From Elysia marginata (taxonomy: Eukaryota; Mollusca; Gastropoda; Plakobranchidae), in assembly GCA_019649035.1 (NCBI GenBank), contig BMAT01008375.1:76014-119281 (forward strand): a stretch of 43,268 nucleotides of DNA, in the 5' to 3' direction. The notes under the pieces are model-generated. The model was not told the DNA's origin, searched no databases, and worked only from the letters and a program-made list of their open reading frames with translations. Made by a program: the position numbers and the translations under genes. Positions 11,441 through 21,652 of this stretch are shown piece by piece. Each line of letters begins with the position of its first letter. The first letter of the stretch is position 1.

Positions 11441-12326
11441 TTACTTGGTCCTCGCGGCACTGGCCAGCACTGTTTGAGTAGTGTGTGTTGTACCCGATCA
11501 AGTCGAGAAACAGATTGGGCTGCATAAAAATTTGCGTTCTTCGTTTGTCTTATACATGTAGTATACATATCCCATTCGTTTTCTTATTTCCGTATACATA
11601 CTTATCTTTTCTCCGTCTGTAACTGTCATAGATTCTCTTCCACGTCGTTAAGAATCTCTTCAGTTTTAACTTCTTATTACTGTATTTCTTCTCATCTCTA
11701 TCGTCTTACGTGTATACGCCTCTCATCATTGATGTTTCTCTTAGATTTGCGCATTTGTCTACGTATTTAGATATACAAATAGATCAAGATATTATTGCTT
11801 TAGAGTATAGATGCTTTTGCTTTACAACTAACGTGTAATTCTCCTTATTTTCCTTCCACTACCTCTTTTACACCCCCCCCCCTTTCCATAGCCATTTTTT
11901 GGATTGTCTTCAAATCTAGCAGTTTTTCTGCATTTGTCACTCTGCTTCACTCCCCTTTTGTCTATATCTAGATGTGAACTTTTCATGACAGCGTAGGACC
12001 TACGCCATGGCACTCCCCATTGCGTCCGCGACCGAAGGCTGCGCAGCGTAAATAAAAAAATTAAAAACTACTTTCACTGTGTCACTGTGTTGCCTTAATC
12101 TTCACCTATCGAAACTGGATGGAGTCCTCGGACTTTTTCTTCTTGCTTCTGCTATTCCATACATGTCAGTCATCCAATAACTCAATGAATATGATAGATT
12201 TTGAAATTAAATCTAGAGAGGCAGCCAGGCGATAGTGTAGGTTATGTCCCGGGACAAATTTTCTCCGATGCTGACCCCGGTCTAGATCTAGATTCTGCAA
12301 CATGGTATGAATTTTTTTAAAAATCG
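11441..12326. other. Intergenic, no feature recognised
   Basis: No protein-like frame is convincing. TCTAGATCTAGATTC at 12281-12295 is one of several dispersed copies of this palindromic motif in the window. Confidence 0.5.
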
Positions 12327-13165
12327 TTAAAACCTCACAATGCTATAAGAATATTCACAAAAAACTAAAATAAGATGTGACAGCTCCGGAGCCTCGTCAA
12401 TTGAAGGATTGTTTAGGTGGTCTTCTGAAGTTGGAAGGGTTGAAGGATTGTCCTCTGCCTCTGTAGTTGTTCCTTGAGGACGAAGGTTTAGATGACGAAC
12501 GTGTGGACAGCGCGGATAACTCGGCGGCAAGGCGTACGTTAGTCAGTGAACGTTCAGAAAACGCTTGTGTGTTGTTTTCGAAAGATCGAAACAAGCGACT
12601 GGTTTCATCGTCGAAAGTAGATCGCACTACTAAATTACTGTATTCATCTTGAAGATAGGTAACGTGTGCATACAACGCAGTTTATAAGGATTGTATGTCG
12701 TTTTCTGTGATTGTGTATTGTCCTTGTGGGTCCTTAGGCAGGTTACCTAGAATTTTAAGTCCAGTTTCGGCGAATCTAGCTGATTTACTGACGACTTTCA
12801 GGACAGGTTTATAGTCAGTTTTTATGCCAACTGCACTGTCGTTGACCTTACCAAACGTAGGTATGTGAATTCGAGACAGGCGGTCTCTTAGCGAGTCAAA
12901 TTGTCTCTGTATGTCTAGGAAAGCGTTGTCACGTTCAACGGAACCTAGCTGGTTTAGATCGGGTCCTTGGCCCTCTGTTAAGTCTATTTGAGCAAGAGGC
13001 TCCTGTGATGACGGTCGATTATCACTGGCACTAGCACTGGTGTTTAGATCTATGCGTCTTCGTTATTCTCTAGCCTTTCTGTGATAGCTTTCAAGGCTTT
13101 TGCAATGTCTAGATTTAGATCTATGTTCTCGGGTTTAGCGTCCGACACTGACATAGCTACACTGA
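12327..13165 (-). mobile_element. DIRS-like retroelement fossil, gag-type ORF1 region
   Basis: The minus strand carries protein-like sequence across this interval. The clearest open piece (12397-12675) contains YLQDEYSNLVV, FDDETSRLFRSFENN and an Arg/Gly/Ser-rich basic tail with NNYRGRGQSFNPSNF, the kind of nucleic-acid-binding tail found in gag-like proteins. Pieces further upstream on the same strand also resemble, from memory, the ORF1 of DIRS-type tyrosine-recombinase retroelements of marine invertebrates. Base composition is less AT-rich than the surroundings. The copy is broken, by a few interruptions at least, and I see no reverse transcriptase or recombinase beside it. An LTR-retrotransposon gag is the main alternative. 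Confidence 0.55.
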
Positions 13166-13296
13166 CTTCTTGATTAAAACAGCACTTAGGAATTCTTTAA
13201 AAGCACACAATTTAAAATATGCACTGATATAAGTGTTGAATTAGTATGCCAAAACTGTGAAGAAAATGTTGACGAAATCAAAACTAGGAAAGAGAA

Positions 13297-13321
13297 ATTC
13301 CCACGTCCGCCTAGTGGGAAT
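13297..13321. repeat. Short perfect hairpin
   Basis: ATTCCCAC and GTGGGAAT form 8-bp perfect arms around a 9-base loop. It lies about 130 bases upstream of the gag-like fossil in that element's sense, perhaps in its leader. The rest of 13166-13794 shows nothing I recognise. Confidence 0.6.
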
Positions 13322-13794
13322 GCACTGAGGCAAAGACACCGCACTCCCAGTTACACACAAGGAGTTCGCATAAAAATATAATCCCTGTGCGTGCTAGTAA
13401 CTAAAATTATATCACCCTAGGACTTAATGAAAAAGAAATTTCGTTATTATATCTTAAACAGGGTGGTCGGCATTTCGCAAATTCGGGTCCTTTGACAATT
13501 ACAGCTGCTGACTTGCTGTCTCATCTTCACACATCGATACGGGATGGCCGCAAGCAAAGCAATAATTTTTAATCGAGAAATTCTTTACATCGCCCGATAT
13601 TCTACACATTTTGGCCGATTTAATTAACATTTTTGCAAATATTGACCTTTTCATTTTAATGCAGGTTACGTGCACTGCTCTTCAGATCTAAACATATTAT
13701 GATACTAACTGTCCACCATTTTCAACTCTCGTTTTTACAGTAGGCTGTTGAGATCAAAACATTACTGACAGCGCTCCTCTCACTATTTTTGCAT

Positions 13795-14780
13795 TTCCCT
13801 TCTTTTGTTTAAAGAAGGCCTAAGTGATAGGGTAACAGTATTTCTCTGAGAGACAAAGGTTCCATTTCTTTGTTGTAGAATATGATTTAGGTTTCTTTAT
13901 GATTTCCAGTAATGTCTTAAAATATTCCTTGCTTTCTTTGAGGTCCCCTATGCGCTCACTGCGGCTTAACGTATTTTGGTAAAACCTAGTCTTAAAGCCG
14001 TTCTCGGCTATACAAACAGGTAAATAAGTGTCCACTATGCCAGTATTTGTTTGTATGACTGTTTCTTGATATCCTAGATTTTTACAAATTTTCGTTAAGA
14101 AGGCATCTTGATTTGTTCCTGCAGTTGCACAATCTATTCGTTTAGTTTATCGCGGGCATGTAACTAATTTATATCTAAGTTTGAAGGTGTTTTTGTTGAT
14201 GATGTTGTGGAGCTTGTGATTTTGTAAGAAGCAACGCCAAAGGAGATGGATACATTTCTTTTCAATGTATAAAGAGGATTTTCAATTGATAGATAGATTA
14301 GCCCACATTAAGTTTTTTTTCCGCCTGTTCATCGTCTTTGTTTCTTTATTTGTGTTTTCTTTCATTTGCCATTTAGTCTCTTTCATTCACTTTCTTCTGT
14401 TGGTTTTATTCTCTGCATTATTTTTATAAAACCTTACCTGTCCATTGCTTTAGTGTTGCGTTACCCGGGACTGCTGCCTCTTAAAATTTTTAGCATTTAA
14501 AGCATTGTGAAAAAGATATTTGTCTATGCCTTGTGGTGGATTTTTAATTATTGACGGAGGGCGAATACTTTCTTTATGAATACAGCTTATTGTATACTTA
14601 GGCTTTTATATGGTTTGAGTAGTCCTGTACATAAAACAAAAGTAACATTCAGGAAGTCTACGACTTTTTGGTTGCTTGTATGTTGATGTTCAAGATTTCT
14701 TCTGTGCTATCTCGTCGGTAAAGTTCAATTTATATATCGTGTTGGTTTTTAAAGAGCAAGTGCAGCCCGACTAATTTGCA
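13795..14780 (-). mobile_element. Penelope-like element fragment: RT C-terminus, linker and GIY-YIG remains
   Basis: Reading the minus strand from 14780 down, the pieces in order resemble the Penelope RT thumb (VVDFLNVTF near 14670, then PYK and HKE-type pieces, then PPSIIKN- and GIDKYLF-like pieces near 14540), the linker (NHKLHNIINKNTFKLRYK near 14180-14230), and the endonuclease (AENGFKTRFYQNTLSRSE at about 13950-14005, ending CLSEKYC near 13835). It is decayed, with many frame changes, and lacks the front of the RT. It is more complete than the plus-strand fragment at 10331-10950 and differs from it in sequence, so it belongs to a different subfamily or an older insertion. The family match is from memory. 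Confidence 0.75.
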
Positions 14781-14804
14781 TGTCAGATTGAAAGAAGCAT
14801 GAAA

Positions 14805-15146
14805 AGATAGATAGGTACCGTAATTAGCTAGCTAGATAGATAGATAGGTAGATAAAGAGATAAATAGAAAGGTAATTAGATAGATTCTAGGTTTTTTACG
14901 TCATGAAATACAGTGCTCAACTTGTATACCGGACGGCGAGAAGCACGGTGTCGCAGAAAAATAAGGTTGGACTAGGCTACAATCTATAGACAGATAGATA
15001 GATAGATAGAATGATAGATAGATAGGTAGAAAGAATGATAATTAGGTCGGTAAAAAGTTTTATAGACAGTTAGATAGATAGATAAATAGATAGATAGATA
15101 GATTGATAAATAGAGAGAGAGAAAGAGAGAGAGGGAGAGAGAGAGA
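14805..15146. repeat. Cluster of GATA arrays ending in (GA)n
   Basis: GATA-rich blocks at 14805-14885, 14989-15029 and 15069-15113 are separated by unique sequence, and a degenerate GA run closes the cluster at 15114-15146. Confidence 0.93.
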
Positions 15147-16030
15147 TAAACACATGATAAAAGGTGATGGTAGTTTTCCTATTCAATAAAACTTAAAAAC
15201 AGGATTTAATGGCAAAGCTTCCTATTGCTATCAAGGCACATGGACAGTATCGAGTAATTCAACCGCATTTAAACACTCATAGCTGTCAAATAAACTGGTT
15301 TAGCATTCATAGTCGTCCGAATTATTCTTAAGGATTTTCAGTTGATAAGTTGGTTAGATCTCAACCCATCGTTCCAATTCAGCTGGTAAGCTGGTTGTTA
15401 AAATCTCTTTTGAAGAGAAAGGTGGACGAAATTATGATTTAATTTTCCTAACAAATGCACGGATAAGCGAACGGCTGACCAAAGCTTTAAAAATAAAAAA
15501 TTTAATCGCGCTAATTCAACATCTTAAAGACACAATGCATCATGCATCGCTGTAAGCAGGTATTCTGTGGAAGGCGCATAATAACCCTATTACATTTTAA
15601 ATGTTTGATGACAGTAAAATTAAATAGCGAGATGAATTGTGTCTGGTGAAAAAGAGAGAAAAGAATGAAATATCTGCGAGATTGATCATTTTAAACTAAT
15701 GTTATCGAGCATATCTTGGCTACAAAGCTTTGCATTAAAGATTGCTAAAAAATCAGTCGCATTTTAAATCTTTAAAACGTGAAGTCTCCGTCGAAACAAG
15801 AGTTCCATAACTAGTCATCTATCTTTCCATAGAAGTTGGTGTGTACTCCACACTGTAAAAAACGGATAGTTCTTTTTACTAAACCAGTGAAATTGAATTC
15901 TTAAGTGATAGAAAACGTTTGCCTGACAACATAAGGTGACTACATTTTTAAAGCTAGATGGGGCAACGTTTTATGTCTACCTAAAATTTAGCAGTGTTTA
16001 TGTAGATAAAAAAAACACACATTTTTTTAA
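15147..16030. other. Intergenic, no feature recognised
   Basis: AT-rich. The last 200 bases could be the decayed front of the transposase fragment that follows, but I recognise no motif there. Confidence 0.5.
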
Positions 16031-16279
16031 ACAACAAGCCCAGGGTCCAGACTTAAACACTACTGATTACACTGTTTGGTATTTCCCAAATTAAAAAGTT
16101 AAAGCAACACACTGAAGAATTTCAATGAAGATGAGTGGAAAGTTTTGTTTTTTAATAGTGGGATCAAATTGAATTTTTACAAAATAAAAAAGTGTATCTT
16201 CTTGTGGGTTAAAAGACAGCGAGCAAAATGTGGCTGGTTCATCGATGAAGCCTTACAGATGGTAAAAAAATATTATTAA
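16031..16279 (+). mobile_element. Tc1/mariner-type transposase, decayed C-terminal fragment
   Basis: QAQGPDLNTTDYTVW (to 16079, with PDLNTTDYTVW at 16047-16079) matches the conserved P-D-L-N-P-x-D-Y-x-x-W signature around the last catalytic acidic residues of IS630-Tc1-mariner transposases. Further on, WVKRQRAKCGWFIDEAL (16205-16255) leads to a TAA stop at 16277-16279 and resembles the family's C-terminus, where W..R.R.C....G..IE is usual. The second catalytic Asp with its DNA-binding head is not visible, and the stretch between the two motifs is out of frame with stops. No terminal inverted repeats were found. It is a dead fragment. Confidence 0.5.
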
Positions 16280-17486
16280 ATCTTCCGGAATATTTCTGTT
16301 GAATGATTCAATTTTGGGTGGTAGATCTAGCTGTTTAAAATTAGAGACTTTATAATTTTATATGCACCATTACTTCCTATAAGATATTGACAAAACCGTT
16401 TCTGACATTGGGTTTGACGACGGAGACACCGATCGTAAAGTTTGCACCGATTTTTTGTTATTGGAGTTGTTACTCCAAAACGATACATTAGTCGGCAGAC
16501 AGGTGATACATGCAGTCGCTGCGTCTTCCTCTCAAGTTTTCAAAACACATCCATTAAAAATACTAAGCGATTGAGCGGTCTCCTTTTACAATGCGATAAA
16601 TCCTTTTCCTTAATCTTTAATTGATATTGAAAGCATTATGCTTTGAAGAATTTAATACACCTCCTTTTTAAAATCCACTGATATTTTAGTTGAGATACCG
16701 ATATTTTTTAAAGTTTTTCTGCAGCTACTTTTTTATACATATTGAAATCAATAACTTGTGCTTTTGGGTTTTTAAGGCAGTGGTTAGCGAAAAAAAATCA
16801 GGAACGAAGTGGAACTTCATAAGATTGCAAATTGAAAAACACTATATCAACAGAGATGGCTGATTAAAACCATTACTGCTTTTACAACGGCTGCCTTCCC
16901 CATTTAGCAATAAGCAACGTTTATTTTTATCTTTGGTGTACATTACTTTTCACAGACTAGATCTGGCATAAAATATTTTTGTACAGGCCTATCACTTGGT
17001 TTAAAGTGGTAGAAAATACTGCATATACGGTACATCTTAAGATATGTTAGCTGTAGGTCTGACTGTTTGACTTTCCTCGGTTCTTCATGATTGTAAAATA
17101 CCACATTCCTAAACTATTGACTAAAGAGGAAGCGACGAAAAAGTTGTTTTGTTTAATCTTTTCAATTGTCATTTCCAAATTGACCTATGTGCGAATTCGT
17201 AGAGTTAATTGTGGACCGTTAGGCCTATCTTTTAAACTATATTGCTCTAACTTCTAAGTTTCTTTCTGGGTAGCTAATTCATTCACATTTTATATCTTTT
17301 TCCTGTTGTAAAAGATTTTTATTAATTAACACTTAATTTTTTAAAAATAGATAATTTGAGCGATTGTTCTTAAACAAAACAAAAAAAAACGTTGGTCACC
17401 CCGTATTAGCGCTTCATTAGTTTGTGTAACAGGGGGGCTTTTTAAGTATTTTGTAGTAGACAGGTAAAGTTTTGTTTTCGAGTTAA
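16280..17486. other. Intergenic, no feature recognised
   Basis: AT-rich. The 60-codon frame at 16442-16624 shows no domain. G6 at 17431-17436 precedes the repeated block. Confidence 0.5.
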
Positions 17487-17639
17487 TACAGACTTTAAGC
17501 AGCAACGCGTGAGTATGACGCGAACGTCTGTGGGTCTATTTTTAGAAACAGGTTTCATTATTTTTATAGTTTCCTCAATCTACTTTCCCGATTTTCACGC
17601 ACGCGTAGTGAGACACGGTGCGTGTGCTAAAGGTCTCTA
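17487..17639 (+). repeat. 153-bp block, copy 1 (inverted mate at 37840-37992)
   Basis: These 153 bases match the reverse complement of 37840-37992 with six mismatches and no gaps. Homology starts at TACAG (17487-17491), preceded by a T-rich stretch, and ends immediately before GTAAGTGTG (17640-17648). It is therefore bounded by a plausible 3' splice site and a consensus 5' splice site, giving a 148-bp exon-like unit at 17492-17639. Inside, CACGCAC (17596-17602) pairs with GTGCGTG (17618-17624). One plus-strand frame is open through the block, but five of the six differences between copies would change a residue, so nothing suggests protein-level constraint. Class unknown. Confidence 0.85.
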
Positions 17640-18625
17640 GTAAGTGTGATGAGTTCAACCCAAAGGCGATACGATCCTCTGATTCCGTCTCTTGGCAAAG
17701 TTTCTGTGCCGATATATTTTTTGTTGTTGCGCACATGTATTTTTTTTAAAGTTGTTTCAAACTTTTAGATCCCGCTCAGTATACAAGGTCATGAACTCTT
17801 TCCATAAACTGTTAACAAAAGAAAAGTTATCTAACTCTGCGTTTTGTTCAAGACTTTAAGATACTCTTTCCATAGCTTTTTGGTTCCCGTTTTTTAATGC
17901 ATATTTCCCTCGAAGCTGAATTCCTCGGTTTATTTTAGGCTGGCTGATTTTTGTCAGTTTGAAGCAATAGGCAGCCAGATCTTGAAGAACGCTTCTTTAC
18001 AATATCGAACCATACCGAGATAGCGGGTATCTTCACTGCACAGACAGAACGCACACGCATCGTCTAGTGCGGTCCCTGGGTTCGGGAGAGCAACAAAGTG
18101 CAAAGTTTCTGCGTGGCTTTCTAATGAAGACCACGCGGCCCTTTTGTCTTGGCATGATCACCTCACTAAAGTGATGTTTGCACACGAATGGCACAAAACT
18201 GCACTTAAAGGTATGCCGCTGTGCAGCCTCACAGGAACCGTCTCAGGCGACTTAATAAATGTTATTCATCTAACAGTTAGACCTAGCCATGCAATCTGAG
18301 TGATTGCACTCTTCATATATATAATAAAATATTGAAAGAAATAAACCATCCGGTAAGAATTGAAAATCATTATTTGTTTATAGTTATTAGCAGGTTTCGT
18401 CCTGGTATCCTTTATTTTTAGAGAAATAAGCTAACGTTATATTGTTTTAGTTTAAAAACATATCTTAACACATTTGCCTTCTTATCAATCTATAAACATT
18501 GGCTTTTAGATGTAGAGATATTGAGAAGCCTCGGCCGGCAATAAAGAGAGAGATCGGGAAATCGAAGAAAAGAGACGGAGGAAAGAGTTAAATAAACGGA
18601 GAAAAAGAGGGAGAAACGTCAGGAA
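17640..18625. other. Intergenic, no feature recognised
   Basis: I found no continuation of the 37-38 kb element here. Around 18000-18250 the composition is more balanced than its surroundings and an ATAATAAAATA context follows at about 18321, but no supported frame or splice pattern identifies an exon. Confidence 0.5.
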
Positions 18626-18635
18626 AAGAGAGAGA

Positions 18636-18683
<48 letters not shown>
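18626..18683. repeat. (GA)n microsatellite
   Basis: About 58 bases of GA units with one TGAG interruption. Confidence 0.96.
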
Positions 18684-18685
<2 letters not shown>

Positions 18686-19081
18686 TTGGCCCATATCTAA
18701 ATTGGTCTAGATATTGGCAGAGATGGTGCTAACAATTAGCTGGCCACACTTAGCAGGTGCTGGCTTTCAAAGAGAAAATGGATACATAATTGATGAGGCG
18801 ATGAAGGTACTTTAGCTTCAGTGTCCCCCAGGTCCACACCACTTTAAAACCCGCATAATATAGTTGACACTTAGAGATTAAATAACTGTTTTGCATAGTC
18901 GTATTATACTTAAAAAAATTTCTTTGTAGCCTTCCAGTTTTACTCAAACTAATCCATAAAGAGTATTATGGTCCTAACTTTGATTGACAATGTTCCTTTG
19001 CGCAGTCTCTAAAATTATTTTTTTTTTTAATATTAATGACATATTAATTTGTAAAAACATAGTACACGAGGTCCTTTTGTA
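18684..19081. other. Intergenic, no feature recognised
   Basis: Only short chance frames. Confidence 0.5.
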
Positions 19082-19092
19082 CTCTCTCTCTT

Positions 19093-19138
<46 letters not shown>

Positions 19139-19143
19139 CCTCC
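19082..19143. repeat. (CT)n microsatellite
   Basis: CT units with TTTC interruptions at the left end. The 122-codon plus-strand frame across it is partly a repeat translation and has no recognisable domain. Confidence 0.96.
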
Positions 19144-20402
19144 ACAATTCTATTCGTGTTAGATTTAAACCATCACTCATAATAATGCAAACCTGGAAAA
19201 ATTTTAAGCGAAATCAATGTGGATGCAGGGCCTTCCTTTTCCTACAAAACCATAAACTTCTTTTTAAAAACTTATTACTATACGCCCACGCTGAAATCGA
19301 ACGTGCTTGTCTTTCTATGGTTAATTTACGTGCCATAATTTTTCTGGATTGAAAAGTTACATTTGTTTTTAATTTCATTTCTTGCAAAACAAACATAACT
19401 AAACTAGTTTTTGTAAAAGTTTATAGATTATGTTTTTCTCGTCACGTAAATTTTATACTTTCTCCTCAATCAATTTAAAGAAAACTCAACAAACATGCTA
19501 TCAGATTGAAAACTCACCACATCTAAAGCCACCATTCTGTTAAAAGATAATAACTCGATTCTAAGTTTTTTTGTTTCGTTGGCAGCTAATCTGTGAACAT
19601 ATGTTTGTGTATGGCTGATTATACTTGTAATTACCTTTGGCATTTTTGCATCACCGCTGTAAAACTTTCCTACATGTTTTGCAAGAAACCTTCATGTCAG
19701 ATATTACAAGCCCGTATAGCAACAACGTTGTGTTTTTTTTTCTTTTCTTTTTTTACCCTCACATCGTTCACTGCAGACTTGAAATTTTACTTTTTTTAGA
19801 TGCATTCACACAACATGAACGACAGTTACTCATGTTTATTTTACAACTTAAGTGTACCAAATTGCCTTCATTATAGTAACTGTAAACAGCTGAATAAGGA
19901 AATAACTTCTGATCGATAATGCAGCATGCAATCAAACGATGCATGAACTGTGCACGTTACAATATTTCACACGATTGACTTGACAATCCACACCTGTGAA
20001 CTTATTTTGAGAGTGTGGTAAGGTTCTGTTATCTCTGGTGACGCAAACATAACTCGTAATAAGTACAACGAATTTACTTGCACAACTTAAGAACAGCACA
20101 AAGTTATTGTTAGAAAATATACAGTTATCATAATTAAAAAAAAATATCAGCAGCTTTTCCGTTTGACACGCCCACTTGTTTGTAAATTTACTGGTGATTG
20201 CTAGAACTTAATATGAAGATCTTGAAAATAAAATATTCAATTAAATTCAATTCAAGAATAATCAGTCAATACAAAGTTACATAAATACATGTATTGAAAA
20301 TAAACAATGCTCAGCCAGGATGACAGATTCTAGCAAAATGAATATTATAGTAAAGTTCACTATTATATATTATCAATACATCTAACTAAAGAAATGAAAT
20401 GT
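19144..20402. other. Intergenic, no feature recognised
   Basis: AT-rich. Two overlapping frames at 19593-19876 look like chance. Confidence 0.5.
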
Positions 20403-20465
20403 TCTCTCTCTCTATTTCTCTCTTTTCTCTCTCTCTCTCTCTCTCTCTCTCCCTCTCTCTATCTC
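20403..20465. repeat. (CT)n microsatellite
   Basis: A degenerate then pure CT run. It lies about 120 bases beyond the stop codon of the LINE fragment, in that element's sense, and may be its tail. Confidence 0.95.
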
Positions 20466-20583
20466 CTGCAGCATGTTCTCTCTTTTGTCACAACGAACAA
20501 GAAATAGATGCACTCCTCTTAACCCATCCCGCGCAACGAAATACCCCGTCTTAATATGTCCTTCATTTCATCAAAATATTCAA

Positions 20584-21160
20584 TTAGAATAATCTTTTAG
20601 TTGTATTTTCATTTAAAAATTTTACAGCTTGGGGAAAGAGGCTATTTACTAATCGTTTACTTCCTTTGTGCGCCCTTAGTCTTCGCCTGTGGGGTAAAAA
20701 ATCAAAATATTTCCTCGCTGGGTGGGTGTCATCTTCCAAGATCTTTTACAGTAATCGATTGAGTTTAGATGTTCTCCACGATGGCTCTGTAAAAATTACC
20801 TATGAGCTTCACCTTATTGACATTAAAAGACCTAAGTTTTCTTAAAAAGTACATACGCTGTCTAGTCGTTTTGAGCATATTGTTCTATATTTAATTCCCA
20901 GCTCAATGTGCCAGACAGAATGTTACCCAGGAATCTGTTCCCCACATCGCGGAAAATCGAAAATTACCTATTTTATCTAAAAATTATACATTACAGGTTC
21001 TTGCTAGTAGATAATCGTAACCATTTCCTCTGTTGAAATCATAATTAATTCCACATTTACCAAATTGTCAGGGTAAGAGGGCAGCGAAACTGCAATTGTC
21101 TTGATCTGTAGATGCAATCTTTTCAGTGATCTGCACAATATTATTAACATAGATACGATG
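20584..21160 (-). mobile_element. CR1/L2/Rex-like LINE, 3' end of the reverse transcriptase ORF
   Basis: The last 48 codons are intact on the minus strand. They include HPARKYFDFLPHRRRLR (20737-20671 region), then NSLFPQAVKFLN, and end at a stop at 20584-20586. This HP..x-F..LP-GRR-R...NS..P.AV..LN pattern is the hallmark C-terminus of CR1/L2/Rex-type LINE ORF2 proteins. Further upstream come pieces resembling RMYFLRKLRSFNV, FYRAIVENI and FLG..LSGTLSWEL, in the expected order, but across several frameshifts. The catalytic palm motifs and the endonuclease are absent, which fits the usual 5' truncation of LINEs. Confidence 0.78.
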
Positions 21161-21572
21161 TTTAGGCTGCCTTTCTGTGAGTAGTTTAAACAGGCATCTG
21201 TATTATGCGGCTCTGTTTTTGCTTTGTAGATGAACTCTGTTTACATCACCTATAAATTCTAAGATATTCTTTGATGCCTTCTTCATATTTCTTCCAACTC
21301 CCATTTCTCACTCTGACAGTGTTTTTTTTACTCCTTTACTCCCTATCTTTGTGTACGTTAATCTTTTTTATATATCTGTACCTTTTTGTTCTCATTGTCT
21401 ATCTTTCCCTGAATACCTTTTAGTAGTATATCTCTCCTCTCTGTGTCTTTTCCTTTGTGTCTAACTGTGTGTGTCTTTCTTTCTGTCTGTATATCATCTG
21501 TCAGCTTAGCTTAGTCTTTATGTCTCGGTGTTCTCTGTTTTATAACCATCTGTCTGGTTTTTTTGTCCTCAT

Positions 21573-21652
21573 CCTCTCTCTGTCTCTCTGTTTATCTTTC
21601 TGTCTCTGTCTGCCTGTCTGCCTCTGTCTGCCTGTCTTTCTGTCTCTCTCTC
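21573..21652. repeat. Degenerate (TCTG)n/(CT)n array
   Basis: Pyrimidine-rich repeats with TCTG and CTGC units. The 87-codon frame over it is a repeat translation. The 400 bases before it (21161-21572) are increasingly pyrimidine-rich and otherwise featureless. Confidence 0.85.

Noticed and set aside
17492-17639. The 153-bp block as a conserved coding exon
   Set aside because: Five of six differences between the copies would alter residues, and the continuation in copy 2 meets a stop almost at once. No sign of protein-level selection.
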